64,000 nt of DNA, from the NCBI RefSeq assembly GCF_003574465.1, contig NZ_QOWC01000016.1:1-64000 (forward strand), in the 5' to 3' direction. Every line of letters begins with the position of its first letter. The first letter of the stretch is position 1. This document shows positions 25,484 through 34,536 of this stretch, piece after piece. The notes under the pieces were generated by a model. That model saw nothing but the letters and a program-made list of their open reading frames with translations. It was not told the origin of the DNA and did not search any database. This DNA is from Methylobacterium crusticola (GTDB lineage Bacteria > Pseudomonadota > Alphaproteobacteria > Rhizobiales > Beijerinckiaceae). The translations under genes and the position numbers were made by a program.

Positions 25484-26680
25484 ATGCCGAATCCCTCGAT
25501 GACCCATGCCGGCCCCCGCCTGACCCCGCTCGCCCTCCTGGAGCGCCTGGTCGCCTTCGACACCGAGAGCCAGAAGTCGAACCTCGCCCTGATCGCGTGG
25601 GTGGCCGGCTACCTCGATGCCTGGGGCGTCCCCTACGTCCGCGCGCCGAACCGGGCGGGCGACAAGGAGGCCCTGTTCTGCACCGTCGGGCCGATGCGGG
25701 ACGGGGGCGTCGTGCTCTCGGGCCACACCGACGTCGTGCCGGTGGCCGGCCAGTCCTGGTCGAGCGACCCGTTCGCCCTGCGGGTCGCGGACGGTCGCGC
25801 CTACGGGCGCGGCGCCGTGGACATGAAGGGGTTCTGCGCCCTCGCGCTCGCGCTCGTGCCCGACATGGTCGCGGCGGACCTGCGCACGCCGATCCACATC
25901 CTCCTGTCCTACGACGAGGAGACGACCTGCCTGGGCGTCGCCGACGTCATCGCGCGGCTCGGGGCCGACCTGCCGCGCCCGGGCGCGGTGATCGTCGGGG
26001 AGCCGACGGACCTCGACGTCGCCGACGCGCACAAGAGCATCTACACCTACCGCACCACGGTGCACGGCCACGAGGCGCACTCGGCGAAGCCCGCCCTCGG
26101 CGCCAACGCCGTGATGGCGGCGGCCGAGCTCGTGGCGGAGCTCAACCGCATCGCCGACCGGATGGCGGCGCGGGGCGACGCGAGCGGCCGGTTCGACCCG
26201 CCCTACACCACCGTCCACGTCGGCACGATCGGCGGCGGCACCGCCCGCAACATCCTGCCGAAGGCCTGCGAGTTCCTGTGGGAGTTCCGCGGCCTGCCCG
26301 ACCTCGCCCGCGACGAGATCCCGGCCCTGTTCGCCGCCCACGCGGAGGTGGTGACGCGCGAGCGCCTCAACCGCTTCGGGCCCTACGGCCGCATCGAGAC
26401 CGAGGAGGACGCCGCGGTGCCCGGGCTCGCGCCGGAGCCGGGCTCGCCCGCCGAGCGCCTCGCCCTGCGCCTGGCCGGCCGCAACCACACCATCACGGTG
26501 CCGTACGCCACGGAGGCCGGGCGCTTCCAGCTCGCCGGATTGCCGACCGTCGTCTGCGGGCCGGGCTCGATCGACCAGGCCCACCAGCCCGACGAGTACA
26601 TCACCCTCGCCGCCCTGGAGGCCGGCGAGGCCTTCCTGCGCGGGCTGATCCGGGACTGCGCCGCGGGCTGGAGCCCCTGA
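25484..26680 (+). CDS. argE: Acetylornithine deacetylase
   Basis: A 398-residue M20-family metallohydrolase that releases acetate from N-acetylornithine in arginine synthesis. Metal and catalytic motifs are LSGHTDVVPVAGQ, AYGRGAVDMKGFCAL, SYDEETTCLGV, and VGEPTDLDVADAHKSIYTY. The C-terminal GPGSIDQAHQPDEY is diagnostic for ArgE over related DapE or carboxypeptidases. An alternative start is Met6 at 25499. argF and argD lie about 4 kb downstream on the other strand; unlike in many bacteria the ornithine cycle (argJ) may coexist, so the role could be partly redundant. Confidence 0.92.
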   Translation: MPNPSMTHAGPRLTPLALLERLVAFDTESQKSNLALIAWVAGYLDAWGVPYVRAPNRAGDKEALFCTVGPMRDGGVVLSGHTDVVPVAGQSWSSDPFALRVADGRAYGRGAVDMKGFCALALALVPDMVAADLRTPIHILLSYDEETTCLGVADVIARLGADLPRPGAVIVGEPTDLDVADAHKSIYTYRTTVHGHEAHSAKPALGANAVMAAAELVAELNRIADRMAARGDASGRFDPPYTTVHVGTIGGGTARNILPKACEFLWEFRGLPDLARDEIPALFAAHAEVVTRERLNRFGPYGRIETEEDAAVPGLAPEPGSPAERLALRLAGRNHTITVPYATEAGRFQLAGLPTVVCGPGSIDQAHQPDEYITLAALEAGEAFLRGLIRDCAAGWSP

Positions 26681-26690
26681 GAGACACGGC

Positions 26691-28145
26691 TCAGGAGGCC
26701 CGCGTCGCCGGGACGGCGGCCGGGACGGCGGCCGGGAGGCGGGCCGCGCCCCGGTCAGCCGCCCCCCTGGCGCCCCCCTCCCAGGCGGCCACGACCCGGT
26801 TGCGTCCGTCCGCCTTCGCCCGGTAGAGGGCCGAATCCGCCGCCGCGATCAGGTCCGCGAGGCCGGCCGTGCCGCCATCCCGGGCCGCGAGCGCGATCCC
26901 GACGCTCACCGTCACGGTGGCTCCGGGCCCGAGGCCCGGGTTGGCCCAGCCCAGGGCCTCGACGCCGGCGCGGAGCCCCTCGGCCAGGCGTTGCAGCGTG
27001 CCGGGGGTCGGATCGACCAGGAGGCAGATGAACTCCTCGCCGCCGTAGCGCGCCGCGAGCCCGCCCTTCGGGATGCAGGCCCGGATCGCCCCGGCCACGG
27101 CCTCGAGGCAGCGGTCGCCCGCCGGGTGGCCGGCGGTGTCGTTCAGGCGCTTGAAGAAGTCGATGTCGGCGATGACGATGCCGAGGCGGCGCGAGGGGAG
27201 GCCCGCATCCGCCCGCAGGAGCCGGTTCGCCGCCTCGTCGAAGCCGCGGCGGTTCGCGAGCCCGGTGAGCGTGTCCGTGCTGGCCTGGACGGCGAGGCGG
27301 GCGTTGGCGGCCGCGAGCGCCCGGCTCTGGATGCTGCTCTTGAGCCTGAGCAGGAAGGCGTGCTGGATCACGGCGTTGAGCCCCGCCCTCGCCGGCACCA
27401 GGGCGCCGACCACCGCGGCGCAGTAGAGGCTGAACATCAGCGTGCGGATGCAGGGCGCCGGCCCCAAGGCGCCGTGGAGCGTGAACGACCCGATGGCGAC
27501 GGCGGCGCCCAGGATCGTCCAGGCCACGCCGACGGGGATCACCACGACGCCCGTCGAGATGCCGAACAGCCCGGCGAGGAGGTAGTCGTTGCCCGGGAAG
27601 CCCGCCCGGCGGCTGATCACCCCCGCCACGACCATCATGGCGGCCACCGCGAGCGGGAGCGTCGCGCCCTCGATCCAGGCCCGGCGCGGCCGCAGCCAGA
27701 CGCCGATCAGGATGCCGTAGACCAAGGGGATGAACCCCGCCCGCATCGCGAGCGAGAGGCCGAGCACGGGCGGGTGCAGGATGGCGTCGATGCCGATCGT
27801 CAGGAGGTTGATGGCGACGACCGCGAGGAACCACGCTCGGGCTATGCGGCTGCGCTGGCGCCGGGTCGCCAGGAAGTAGAATTTCTGGAGCCGGTCGGTG
27901 AGCCGGATGGTGTGCATCCGGCTGCGCATCGCCTGCTCGATCTCGGCGAGCAGGCGCTTCGATTCCTCCTCGTCCAGCGCGTCCAACGCGTCCGCCACGC
28001 GGGCGGCCTCGCCGTCGTTCCGGGCCTTGGTACGGTCGATCCGGCTCACTGGGATGGCCCATGGGCGGCGTCGGGTCTGGACACCGAGCCCGCCGTCGAG
28101 GCCATCAAACGTAGAGGCGCGTAAAAATCCCGTGAAACCCGGCAC
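26691..28145 (-). CDS. Membrane diguanylate cyclase (GGDEF)
   Basis: A 484-residue inner-membrane diguanylate cyclase. About six hydrophobic helices span residues 100-265, and the GGDEF domain follows at 290-455 with a canonical ARYGGEEFICLL motif and DIDFFKRLNDTAGHPAGD. No RxxD inhibitory site precedes it, so feedback through the I-site is not expected. The C-terminal 30 residues are Ala/Pro-rich. The N terminus is uncertain: the ATG at 28145 is followed by weakly coding sequence, and a GTG at 28049 (VSRIDRTKARND) is a reasonable alternative. The gene is convergent with argE, 10 bases apart. Confidence 0.9.
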   Translation of the reverse strand: MPGFTGFLRASTFDGLDGGLGVQTRRRPWAIPVSRIDRTKARNDGEAARVADALDALDEEESKRLLAEIEQAMRSRMHTIRLTDRLQKFYFLATRRQRSRIARAWFLAVVAINLLTIGIDAILHPPVLGLSLAMRAGFIPLVYGILIGVWLRPRRAWIEGATLPLAVAAMMVVAGVISRRAGFPGNDYLLAGLFGISTGVVVIPVGVAWTILGAAVAIGSFTLHGALGPAPCIRTLMFSLYCAAVVGALVPARAGLNAVIQHAFLLRLKSSIQSRALAAANARLAVQASTDTLTGLANRRGFDEAANRLLRADAGLPSRRLGIVIADIDFFKRLNDTAGHPAGDRCLEAVAGAIRACIPKGGLAARYGGEEFICLLVDPTPGTLQRLAEGLRAGVEALGWANPGLGPGATVTVSVGIALAARDGGTAGLADLIAAADSALYRAKADGRNRVVAAWEGGARGAADRGAARLPAAVPAAVPATRAS

Positions 28146-28181
28146 ATTCCCAAAGGGAAGATCAGATTTCGGCGCGCGGGC

Positions 28182-28796
28182 TCACGGCTCGCGGACGAGC
28201 GCGAGGCCGAGGCCGGCACCGATCAGGAGACCGCCGGTGAGCCGGCCGCGCCAGCGCGCGCGCCCTGTGAGCGCGATGCGGAACCGGCCGGACACGATCG
28301 CCCAGGCACCGTCGAGCACGACCGCGAGCCCGAGGAACGTCGCCGACAGGAGCAGGAGCTGTCCGAACGCGTCCGCGTCCCGACTGACGAATTGCGGCAG
28401 GAACGCACCGAAGAACAGCACCGTCTTCGGGTTGCCGAGCGAGACGAGGAAGCCCCTGAGGACCATCGCGCCCGCGGCCCTGGGCTCGGGCCGGGTCCGG
28501 CCGAGGTCGGCGGGCGGGGCTCGCCAGGCCCGCAGGCCGAGCCAGGCCAGGTAGGCGACGCCGGCCCAGCGCAGGGCTTCGAACCAGCCCGTGAGGGTGC
28601 CGAGCAGGGCCGCCGTGCCGAGCACCGTCAGGGCGAGCTGCACCACCATCGCGGCGCTCGTCCCCGCCACCGTGGCGAGGCCGTAGGCGGTGCCGTGCGC
28701 CACGCTGTTGGCGACGATCAGGGCGACGTTCGGTCCGGGGATCAGGATCAGCACGACCGTCGCGGCCACGAAGGCGAGGTAGAGGTCGAGGTGCAT
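28182..28796 (-). CDS. LysE/RhtB family amino acid exporter
   Basis: A 204-residue membrane protein with about six helices. The family hallmarks are LILIPGPNVALIVANSVAHG near the N terminus and FLVSLGNPKTVLFFGAFLPQF in the middle. Members export amino acids such as homoserine, threonine or lysine; the substrate is not known here. The ATG at 28796 fits the family start, while the open frame upstream to 28925 is Ala/Pro-rich and rejected. Confidence 0.9.
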   Translation of the reverse strand: MHLDLYLAFVAATVVLILIPGPNVALIVANSVAHGTAYGLATVAGTSAAMVVQLALTVLGTAALLGTLTGWFEALRWAGVAYLAWLGLRAWRAPPADLGRTRPEPRAAGAMVLRGFLVSLGNPKTVLFFGAFLPQFVSRDADAFGQLLLLSATFLGLAVVLDGAWAIVSGRFRIALTGRARWRGRLTGGLLIGAGLGLALVREP

Positions 28797-29044
28797 GGCG
28801 GCGCGGCGGGTCGGCTCGGGTGACGCGCCAGCCTGGCACGGATGCGCCGGCCTGTCTGCCGGCGCATCCGCGAGCCCCCCGGCCGGCCGCGCCGAGAGGC
28901 CGGACCCGACTGCTTCGCCGGGCACGCGGACGAGCTGCCACGCGGATCGCGTGTCGAGGCGGGGGACCGGCTGCCGGCGGTCGTCCCCGACGACGATTCG
29001 GGAGCCGCGGCCGTTTCAACCGGGGCGGGCGCGCCTCGTGGGCA

Positions 29045-29509
29045 TCACGGCTTCGGCGTGTCCTTCTTCGTCTTGTCGTCCTGCTGGGACAGGTAGACGT
29101 ACTCGGGGGCGGCGCGGAGCTGGTCCTTGTCGGTGTCGATCACGGCCTTGAGCGTCTTGTCGTCGGGACGGCTGATCTTGATCGCGCTGGTTGCGATCGA
29201 GACGTACTTGGTGCCGATGCCGAGGAAGCCGCCGACCCCGACGACGTACGACTTCACCGTCATGTCGGGCCCGAACACGATGTCGGCGACCGTTCCGATG
29301 GTGTCGTTGGCCCCGTTCTGGATGCTGAGCCCGACGAGCTTCGAGGCGACGACGTCGCTCGGCTCCTGGGCCACGAAGGTCGGGCGCAGGCTGTCCGACA
29401 ACGTGGCCGGGGCCGCCGGCGCCGGCTGGACGCCGGTGCTCTGGGCCGTGGCGGCGCTGGCGCCGGCGAGCAGCAGGATCGCGACGGCGAGGAACGGGCG
29501 GCGGTGCAT
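29045..29509 (-). CDS. Secreted PRC-barrel domain protein
   Basis: A 154-residue exported protein. The signal peptide MHRRPFLAVAILLLAGASAATAQ is followed by a linker and a PRC-barrel at about residues 50-130 (DVVASKLVGLSIQNGANDTIGTVADIVFGPDMTV). The C terminus is Lys/Asp-rich (QQDDKTKKDTPKP). Periplasmic PRC-barrel proteins of this kind are common in Methylobacterium and often stress-induced, but their role is not established. The open extension to 29572 precedes the signal peptide and is rejected. Confidence 0.87.
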   Translation of the reverse strand: MHRRPFLAVAILLLAGASAATAQSTGVQPAPAAPATLSDSLRPTFVAQEPSDVVASKLVGLSIQNGANDTIGTVADIVFGPDMTVKSYVVGVGGFLGIGTKYVSIATSAIKISRPDDKTLKAVIDTDKDQLRAAPEYVYLSQQDDKTKKDTPKP

Positions 29510-29584
29510 CAACGACTCCGGGAACGGACGGGAGCCCGGCGGGCCCGGGCGCAGATGTATCCGGCGAGGCACCCTAAAGTTCCC

Positions 29585-30598
29585 TCACGCCTCCGGCCCG
29601 GCGGCGATCTCGGCCTCCACCTCGGCCGGGTCGAGGTCGTAATGGCGCGAGCAGAACTCGCAGGTGATGCCGATGCGGCCGTCGTCGCCCACGATGTCGC
29701 GGCGCTCCTCGTCGGAGAAGCGGCGGATCATCCCCATCACCCGCTCGCGCGAGCAGCGGCAGGCCTCGCGCACGCCCTGCGCCTCGAACACCCGCACCCC
29801 CCGCTCGTGGAACAGCCGGTAGAGCAGGCGCTCGCTCGACACCGTGGGATCGACGAGTTCGTGGTCCTCGACCGTCGCGACGAGGGACTTCGCCTCGACC
29901 CAGGCGTCGTCCTCGGCGGGCTGGCTCCCGGCGAGGAGCGCGTGGCCCTCCGGCAGGTCGCCGGGCGGCAGGTCGGCGAGGCGGGCGCGCTCGGGCGAGT
30001 GCGGCAGGAACTGCATCAGGAGGCCGCCGGCCCGCCAGTGCTCGGCCCCCTCCCCCACCTGCTCGGCCACCGCGAGGCGCACCCGGGTCGGGATCTGCTC
30101 CGACTGGCGGAAGTACTGGTGCGCCGCCTCCTCGAAGCCCTGGCCCTCCAGCGCGACGACGCCCTGGTAGCGGCTCTGGGACGAGCCCTGGTCGATCGTC
30201 ATCGCGAGGTGGCCGCGCCCGAGCAGGGCGGCGGCATCCGCCTTGGCGCCGGCGCCGACCCGGCCGGCGTCGAAGCGCGCCGTAGCCCGCAGGCGGTCGG
30301 GCGCCTCGAAATCCACCACCACCATGTCGACGGGGCCGTCGGTCTTGGTCTGGAGCTGGAACCGGCCCTCGAACTTGAGCGAGGCGCCGAGCAGCACCGT
30401 CAGCGCCGCCGCCTCCCCGAGGAGCCGGGCCACGGGCTCGGGGTAGCCGTGGCGGCGCAGGATCGTGTCGATCGAGGGGCCCAGCCGGACGACCCGGCCG
30501 CGCACGTCGAGGGGCTCCACCGCGAAGGGCAGGACGACGTCGTCCCGGCCCTCGCCCGGGGGGGTCGCCATCTGGGAGTGGGTTGTGTCCGAACGCAT
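29585..30598 (-). CDS. hslO: Hsp33 family redox-activated chaperone
   Basis: A 337-residue Hsp33, a cytoplasmic holdase switched on by oxidation. The N-terminal chaperone domain includes LTVLLGASLKFEGRFQLQTKTDGPV, and the C-terminal zinc switch has CRCS and CEFC, the four cysteines that bind zinc when reduced. The start at 30598 (MRSDTTHSQM) is favoured; the frame is open to 30649. It follows argF on the same strand with a 277-base gap that holds a long hairpin, an order (argD, argF, hslO) seen in other alphaproteobacteria. Confidence 0.94.
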   Translation of the reverse strand: MRSDTTHSQMATPPGEGRDDVVLPFAVEPLDVRGRVVRLGPSIDTILRRHGYPEPVARLLGEAAALTVLLGASLKFEGRFQLQTKTDGPVDMVVVDFEAPDRLRATARFDAGRVGAGAKADAAALLGRGHLAMTIDQGSSQSRYQGVVALEGQGFEEAAHQYFRQSEQIPTRVRLAVAEQVGEGAEHWRAGGLLMQFLPHSPERARLADLPPGDLPEGHALLAGSQPAEDDAWVEAKSLVATVEDHELVDPTVSSERLLYRLFHERGVRVFEAQGVREACRCSRERVMGMIRRFSDEERRDIVGDDGRIGITCEFCSRHYDLDPAEVEAEIAAGPEA

Positions 30599-30653
30599 GG
30601 CCTCACCGCCGCCGGGCGCGCCGCGGCCCGGCTCTCGTGCAACTGACAATCAA

Positions 30654-30736
30654 GGTCTCCCGACGGGGCGGCTCGCCCGGCCTCGCGGCCCTCGCGCGTC
30701 GGGTGCCCGGGGAGGGAGCCGCCGCGTCGGGAGACC
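30654..30736. other. Long hairpin between argF and hslO
   Basis: The 21-base arms 30654-30674 and 30716-30736 are complementary at 20 of 21 positions (outer part GGTCTCCCGACG / CGTCGGGAGACC), separated by 41 bases. It starts 56 bases upstream of the hslO start and 140 bases after the argF stop on the minus strand. It could be a terminator, a structured 5' leader of hslO, or a short non-autonomous element. Which one is unknown. Confidence 0.7.
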
Positions 30737-30875
30737 GGCGTGACGCGGCATATGGGGGCGCGGGCCCGCGTTTCGAAGGCCGGGCGGCCCCGCGCGGCGC
30801 CTCCCGGCGGGCAGGCGGCCCGAGCGGCGGGGCGGGGCCGGGGACGCCCGGGGGCTTGAGGGCCCGGGCGCGCGC

Positions 30876-31820
30876 CTACGCCTGCACGGCGCCGAGGCAC
30901 CAGGCCAGGATGCCCTTCTGGGCGTGCAGGCGGTTCTCGGCCTCGTCGAAGACCACGGATTGCGGCCCGTCGATGACCTCGGCGGTGACCTCCTCGCCCC
31001 GGTGCGCCGGCAGGCAGTGCATGAACACCGCGTCCTTGGCGGCCGCCGCCATCAGGCGCCCGTTGACCTGGTAGGGCATCAGGAGGTTGTGGCGGTGGGC
31101 CTCGTCCTCGTCGCCCATGGAGACCCAGCAATCCGTCACGACGGCGTCGGCGCCCGCCACCGCCGCGAAGGGGTCGCTCGTCACCGTGACCTCGGCCCCC
31201 TCGGCGCGGGCCCGGGCCACCAGCTCCGGCGGCACCGGGAGCTCGGGCGGGCAGGCGACGTTGAGGCGGAAGTCGAACCGGGCCGCCGCGTGGGCCCAGG
31301 AGGCCAGCACGTTGTTGGCGTCGCCCGACCACGCCACGGTGCGTCCCTTGATCGGCCCGCGATGCTCCTCGAAGGTCAGCACGTCGGCCATGATCTGGCA
31401 GGGATGCGAGGCCTTGGTCAGGCCGTTGATCACCGGGATCTCGGCGTGCTCGGCGAGTTCCAGCATCATGCCGTGGTCGAGGATGCGGATCATGATGGCG
31501 TCGACGTAGCGCGACAGCACCCGGGCGGTGTCCGCCACGGTCTCGCCGCGGCCGAGCTGCATCTCGCGCCCGGTCAGCATCAGGGTCTCGCCGCCGAGCT
31601 CGCGCATCGCCACGTCGAAGGAGACGCGGGTGCGGGTCGAGGGCCGGTCGAAGACCATCGCCAGGAACTTGCCGGCGAGCGGGCGCTCCGCCGGCGGCTC
31701 GCCCTTGCGGCGGCGGCGCTTCAGGTCGGCGCAGGCGTCGAGCACCGTGCGCAGCTGCGCCGGCGAGAAGTCGGCCAGGTCGAGGAAGTGCCGGGTCGGC
31801 GTGATCACGGGCGCGTTCAT
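30876..31820 (-). CDS. argF: Ornithine carbamoyltransferase
   Basis: A 314-residue enzyme that makes citrulline from ornithine and carbamoyl phosphate. Conserved motifs: [16 protein letters not shown] (carbamoyl phosphate site), the [15 protein letters not shown] block, [22 protein letters not shown] and the ornithine-site loop [13 protein letters not shown]. Its ATG overlaps the argD stop (TGATG, one shared base), indicating translational coupling. Probably anabolic, as it is paired with argD rather than with arginine deiminase genes. Confidence 0.97.
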   Translation of the reverse strand: MNAPVITPTRHFLDLADFSPAQLRTVLDACADLKRRRRKGEPPAERPLAGKFLAMVFDRPSTRTRVSFDVAMRELGGETLMLTGREMQLGRGETVADTARVLSRYVDAIMIRILDHGMMLELAEHAEIPVINGLTKASHPCQIMADVLTFEEHRGPIKGRTVAWSGDANNVLASWAHAAARFDFRLNVACPPELPVPPELVARARAEGAEVTVTSDPFAAVAGADAVVTDCWVSMGDEDEAHRHNLLMPYQVNGRLMAAAAKDAVFMHCLPAHRGEEVTAEVIDGPQSVVFDEAENRLHAQKGILAWCLGAVQA

Positions 31821-33007
31821 CACTCGGCGGCCCCCCGGACCTCCAGGGCGGAGCAGGCGGCCTCCAGCCGGTCGAGGGCGGCCGCGACCTCGGCCTCGCC
31901 GATGATCAGCGGCGGCAGGAGCCGCACGACGTTGTCGCCGGCCGGGATCACGATCAGGTGCTCGGTCCGGGCGGCGGCGGCGAAGTCCGTGTTGGGGACC
32001 GACAGGCGCAGGCCCATCATCAGCCCCTCCCCGCGCACCTCCGTGATGACGTCGGGGTGGCGGTCCTTGAGGGCGGCCAGGCGCTGCTTGAGGAGCAGGC
32101 CCGTCTGCCGGACATGCTCGAGGAAGCCCGGCGCCAGCACCACGTCGAGGACCGCGTTGCCCACCGCCATGGCGAGCGGGTTGCCCCCGAAGGTGGTGCC
32201 GTGGGTGCCGAGCGTCATGCCGCGGGCGGCCTCCGCGGTCGCCAGGCAGGCGCCGAGCGGGAATCCGCCGCCGATGCCCTTGGCGGCCGACAGGATGTCG
32301 GGCGTGACGCCCGACCACTCGTGGGCGAAGAGCTTGCCGGTCCGGCCGATGCCGGTCTGGACCTCGTCCATGATCAGGAGGAGGCCGTGCTCGTCGCACA
32401 GGCCGCGCAGGGCGCGCAGCCACTCGGGCGTCACCACCCGCACGCCGCCCTCGCCCTGGATCGGCTCGATCATCAGGGCCGCGGTCTCGGGCGTGATGGC
32501 GGTCCTCAGGGCCTCCAGGTCACCGTACGGCACCTGGTCGAAGCCCTCGACCTTCGGGCCGAAGCCCTCGATGTACTTCTGCTGGCCGCCCGCCGCGATG
32601 GTGGCGAGGGTGCGGCCGTGGAAGGCGCCCTCGAAGGTGACGATGCGGAAGCGCTCCGGGTGGCCGCCGGCGGCGTGGTACTTGCGCGCCATCTTGATGG
32701 CGGCCTCGTTGGCCTCGGCGCCCGAGTTGGCGAAGAACGCCACGTCCGCGAAGGTCGCCGCCACCAGGCGCTCGCCGAAGCGCTCGCCGTCCGGGACCTC
32801 GAACAGGTTCGAGACGTGCCAGACCTTCTGCGCCTGCTCGGTCAGGGCCGCGACGAGGTGCGGGTGGGCGTGGCCGAGGGCGTTGACCGCGATGCCGGCG
32901 CCGAAGTCGAGGTATCGCGAGCCGTCTCGGGCGACGAGCCAGGCGCCCTCACCGCGCTCGAAGGACACCTTGGCCCGGGCATAGGTCGGCAGCAGCGAGG
33001 AGGTCAC
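31820..33007 (-). CDS. argD: Acetylornithine/succinyldiaminopimelate aminotransferase
   Basis: A 395-residue class III PLP aminotransferase. It carries [20 protein letters not shown], the [17 protein letters not shown] cofactor block, the [11 protein letters not shown] segment, [18 protein letters not shown] and the PLP lysine in [14 protein letters not shown]. It makes N-acetylornithine for arginine and can serve lysine synthesis. First gene of an argD-argF unit with overlapping stop/start. A sigma-70-like promoter and a leader hairpin are visible upstream (33044-33110). Confidence 0.95.
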   Translation of the reverse strand: MTSSLLPTYARAKVSFERGEGAWLVARDGSRYLDFGAGIAVNALGHAHPHLVAALTEQAQKVWHVSNLFEVPDGERFGERLVAATFADVAFFANSGAEANEAAIKMARKYHAAGGHPERFRIVTFEGAFHGRTLATIAAGGQQKYIEGFGPKVEGFDQVPYGDLEALRTAITPETAALMIEPIQGEGGVRVVTPEWLRALRGLCDEHGLLLIMDEVQTGIGRTGKLFAHEWSGVTPDILSAAKGIGGGFPLGACLATAEAARGMTLGTHGTTFGGNPLAMAVGNAVLDVVLAPGFLEHVRQTGLLLKQRLAALKDRHPDVITEVRGEGLMMGLRLSVPNTDFAAAARTEHLIVIPAGDNVVRLLPPLIIGEAEVAAALDRLEAACSALEVRGAAE

Positions 33008-33043
33008 GATCCCGTCTCCGTCGCGGTCGAGTGGAGTCGACCG

Positions 33044-33074
33044 AAAAACAAAGCGCCGCCTCGAAGGGCGGCAC
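33044..33074 (-). promoter_or_regulatory. Terminator-like hairpin in the argD leader
   Basis: On the minus strand an 8-bp stem (33074-33067 with 33060-33053; core GCCGCC-CTTCGA-GGCGGC) is followed directly by TTTGTTTTT. It has the form of an intrinsic terminator and lies a few bases downstream of the predicted argD start point and 37 bases before the argD start codon. Also present is a dyad GGTCGA-N6-TCGACC at 33025-33042. Possible attenuator or mRNA stabiliser. Confidence 0.5.
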
Positions 33075-33082
33075 GCGCGCGG

Positions 33083-33110
33083 ATACTATGGAACGAGGCC
33101 GGCCTGTCAA
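33083..33110 (-). promoter_or_regulatory. Sigma-70-like promoter of argD
   Basis: Minus strand: TTGACA at 33110-33105, 16-base spacer, TAGTAT at 33088-33083. The -35 is perfect and the -10 matches four of six. The predicted start point near 33076 gives a leader of about 70 bases before the argD ATG at 33007. Confidence 0.55.
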
Positions 33111-33274
33111 CGCCGCGGCCGGGACCGAGGTCTCGGCCCGGCGCCGGGACCCGGCCCGCGCCTTCGGCCTTGCGGCGGGCGGTCCTCCGGGGCAGACACC
33201 GTCGCGCATCCGATCAACGCCGCCCGCCGCGAAGCGATCCCTCCCCGGCCGGCCGATCTCAGGAGACGACGAGC

Positions 33275-33748
33275 ATGAGCGCGACCCTGGACCGCCTGAA
33301 GGAGCTCGGCTACGTCCTGCCGCCCGCCGCGGCGCCCGTGGCCAACTACGTGCCGTTCCGGCGCGCCGGCAACCTCGTCGTGGTCTCGGGGCAGATCTGC
33401 TTCGGGCCGGACGGCACCCTCGCGGAGGCCCACAAGGGCAAGGTCGGCGCCGCGGTCTCGCCCGAGGCCGCCACCGAGGCGGCGCGCCACTGCGCCCTCA
33501 ACGTGCTGGCCCAGCTCCAGGCCGCGGTCGGCAACCTCGACGACGCGGTGGTGTCCTGCATCCGGCTCGGCGGCTTCATCAACGCCGCGCCCGGCTTCTC
33601 GGCGGTGGCGGGCGTGATGAACGGCGCCTCGGACCTGATGGTGGCGGTGCTGGGCGAGCGCGGCCGCCACGCCCGCTCGACCGTCGGCGTCGCCGAGCTG
33701 CCCCTCGACGCCGTCGTCGAGGTCGAGGGCATGTTCGAGGTCCGATGA
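33275..33748 (+). CDS. RidA family protein
   Basis: A 157-residue member of the RidA/YjgF/UK114 family, YjgH-like subgroup in length. Members hydrolyse reactive 2-aminoacrylate and other enamines/imines released by PLP enzymes. Seen here: NLVVVSGQICFGPDGTLAEAHKGKVG, CALNVLAQLQAAVGNLDDAVV and GVAELPLDAVVEVEG. The key Arg of true RidA is not evident in this form, so enamine deaminase activity is uncertain. The ATG at 33275 has an upstream AGGAGA. Divergent from argD; next gene is 4 bases downstream. Confidence 0.88.
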   Translation: MSATLDRLKELGYVLPPAAAPVANYVPFRRAGNLVVVSGQICFGPDGTLAEAHKGKVGAAVSPEAATEAARHCALNVLAQLQAAVGNLDDAVVSCIRLGGFINAAPGFSAVAGVMNGASDLMVAVLGERGRHARSTVGVAELPLDAVVEVEGMFEVR

Positions 33749-33752
33749 CGCC

Positions 33753-34526
33753 ATGACCCTGCCCCCGCCCCTGCCGGAGCGCCTGAGCCCGGACTGGCTC
33801 ACCGCCCGCCCGATCGCCCATCGGGGCCTGCACGACCGGGCCTCGGGCGTGCCCGAGAACACCGTCGCGGCAGCGCAGGCCGCGATCGCGGGCGGCTACG
33901 CCATCGAGTGCGACGTGCAGCTCAGCCGCGACGGCGACGCGGTGGTGTTCCACGACGAGGGCCTCGGCCGCCTGGCGGGCGTGCCGGACCTCGTGCGCAG
34001 CCGCACGGCGGCCGACCTCGCGACCCTCACGGTCGCCGGCAGCGACCAGCGCATCCCGACCCTGACCGAGTTCCTCCGGGTCGTCGCCGGGCGCACGCCC
34101 CTCGTCGTCGAGGTGAAGACCCGGCACGACGGCGACCTCGCGCTCGCCCGCAGGACGGCCGAGATCGTGGCCGGCTACGACGGCCCGCTCGCCCTGAAGT
34201 CGTTCGACCCGGCGATCGTCGGGGCGCTCGCCGAGCTCGCGCCGGGCATCCCCCGCGGGATGGTGGCCGAGAGCCGCCACGACGACCCCGGCTACGCCGC
34301 GCTCGGCGGGCCGGCCCGCCACGCCCTCGCGCACCTCCTGCACCTCGCCGAGAGCCGCCCCGACTTCCTGTCCTGGCGCGTCGACGACCTGCCGAACGCC
34401 GCGACCCATCTCGGCCGCCTCCTCGGCCGGATGCCCGTGATGGCCTGGACCGTGCGGACGCCCGCGCAGGTGCGGCTCGCCGGGGCGCACGCCGACCAGA
34501 TGGTGTTCGAGGGGTTCCGGCCCTGA
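33753..34526 (+). CDS. Glycerophosphodiester phosphodiesterase
   Basis: A 257-residue TIM-barrel GDPD enzyme that splits glycerophosphodiesters to glycerol-3-phosphate and an alcohol. Motifs: PIAHRGLHDRASGVPENT, IECDVQLSRDGDAVVFHDEGL, VVEVKTR and the C-terminal VMAWTVRTPAQVR. No signal peptide, so it is cytoplasmic. It follows the RidA gene with 4 bases between and precedes the sensor kinase by 10, so it may be co-transcribed with the regulatory genes. Confidence 0.93.
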   Translation: MTLPPPLPERLSPDWLTARPIAHRGLHDRASGVPENTVAAAQAAIAGGYAIECDVQLSRDGDAVVFHDEGLGRLAGVPDLVRSRTAADLATLTVAGSDQRIPTLTEFLRVVAGRTPLVVEVKTRHDGDLALARRTAEIVAGYDGPLALKSFDPAIVGALAELAPGIPRGMVAESRHDDPGYAALGGPARHALAHLLHLAESRPDFLSWRVDDLPNAATHLGRLLGRMPVMAWTVRTPAQVRLAGAHADQMVFEGFRP

Positions 34527-34536
34527 GGAGGTCCCC

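Noticed and set aside
30924..32984. A 686-codon open frame antisense to argF and argD
   Set aside because: Both sense genes are complete with correct active sites and an overlapping stop/start; the antisense translation is chance.
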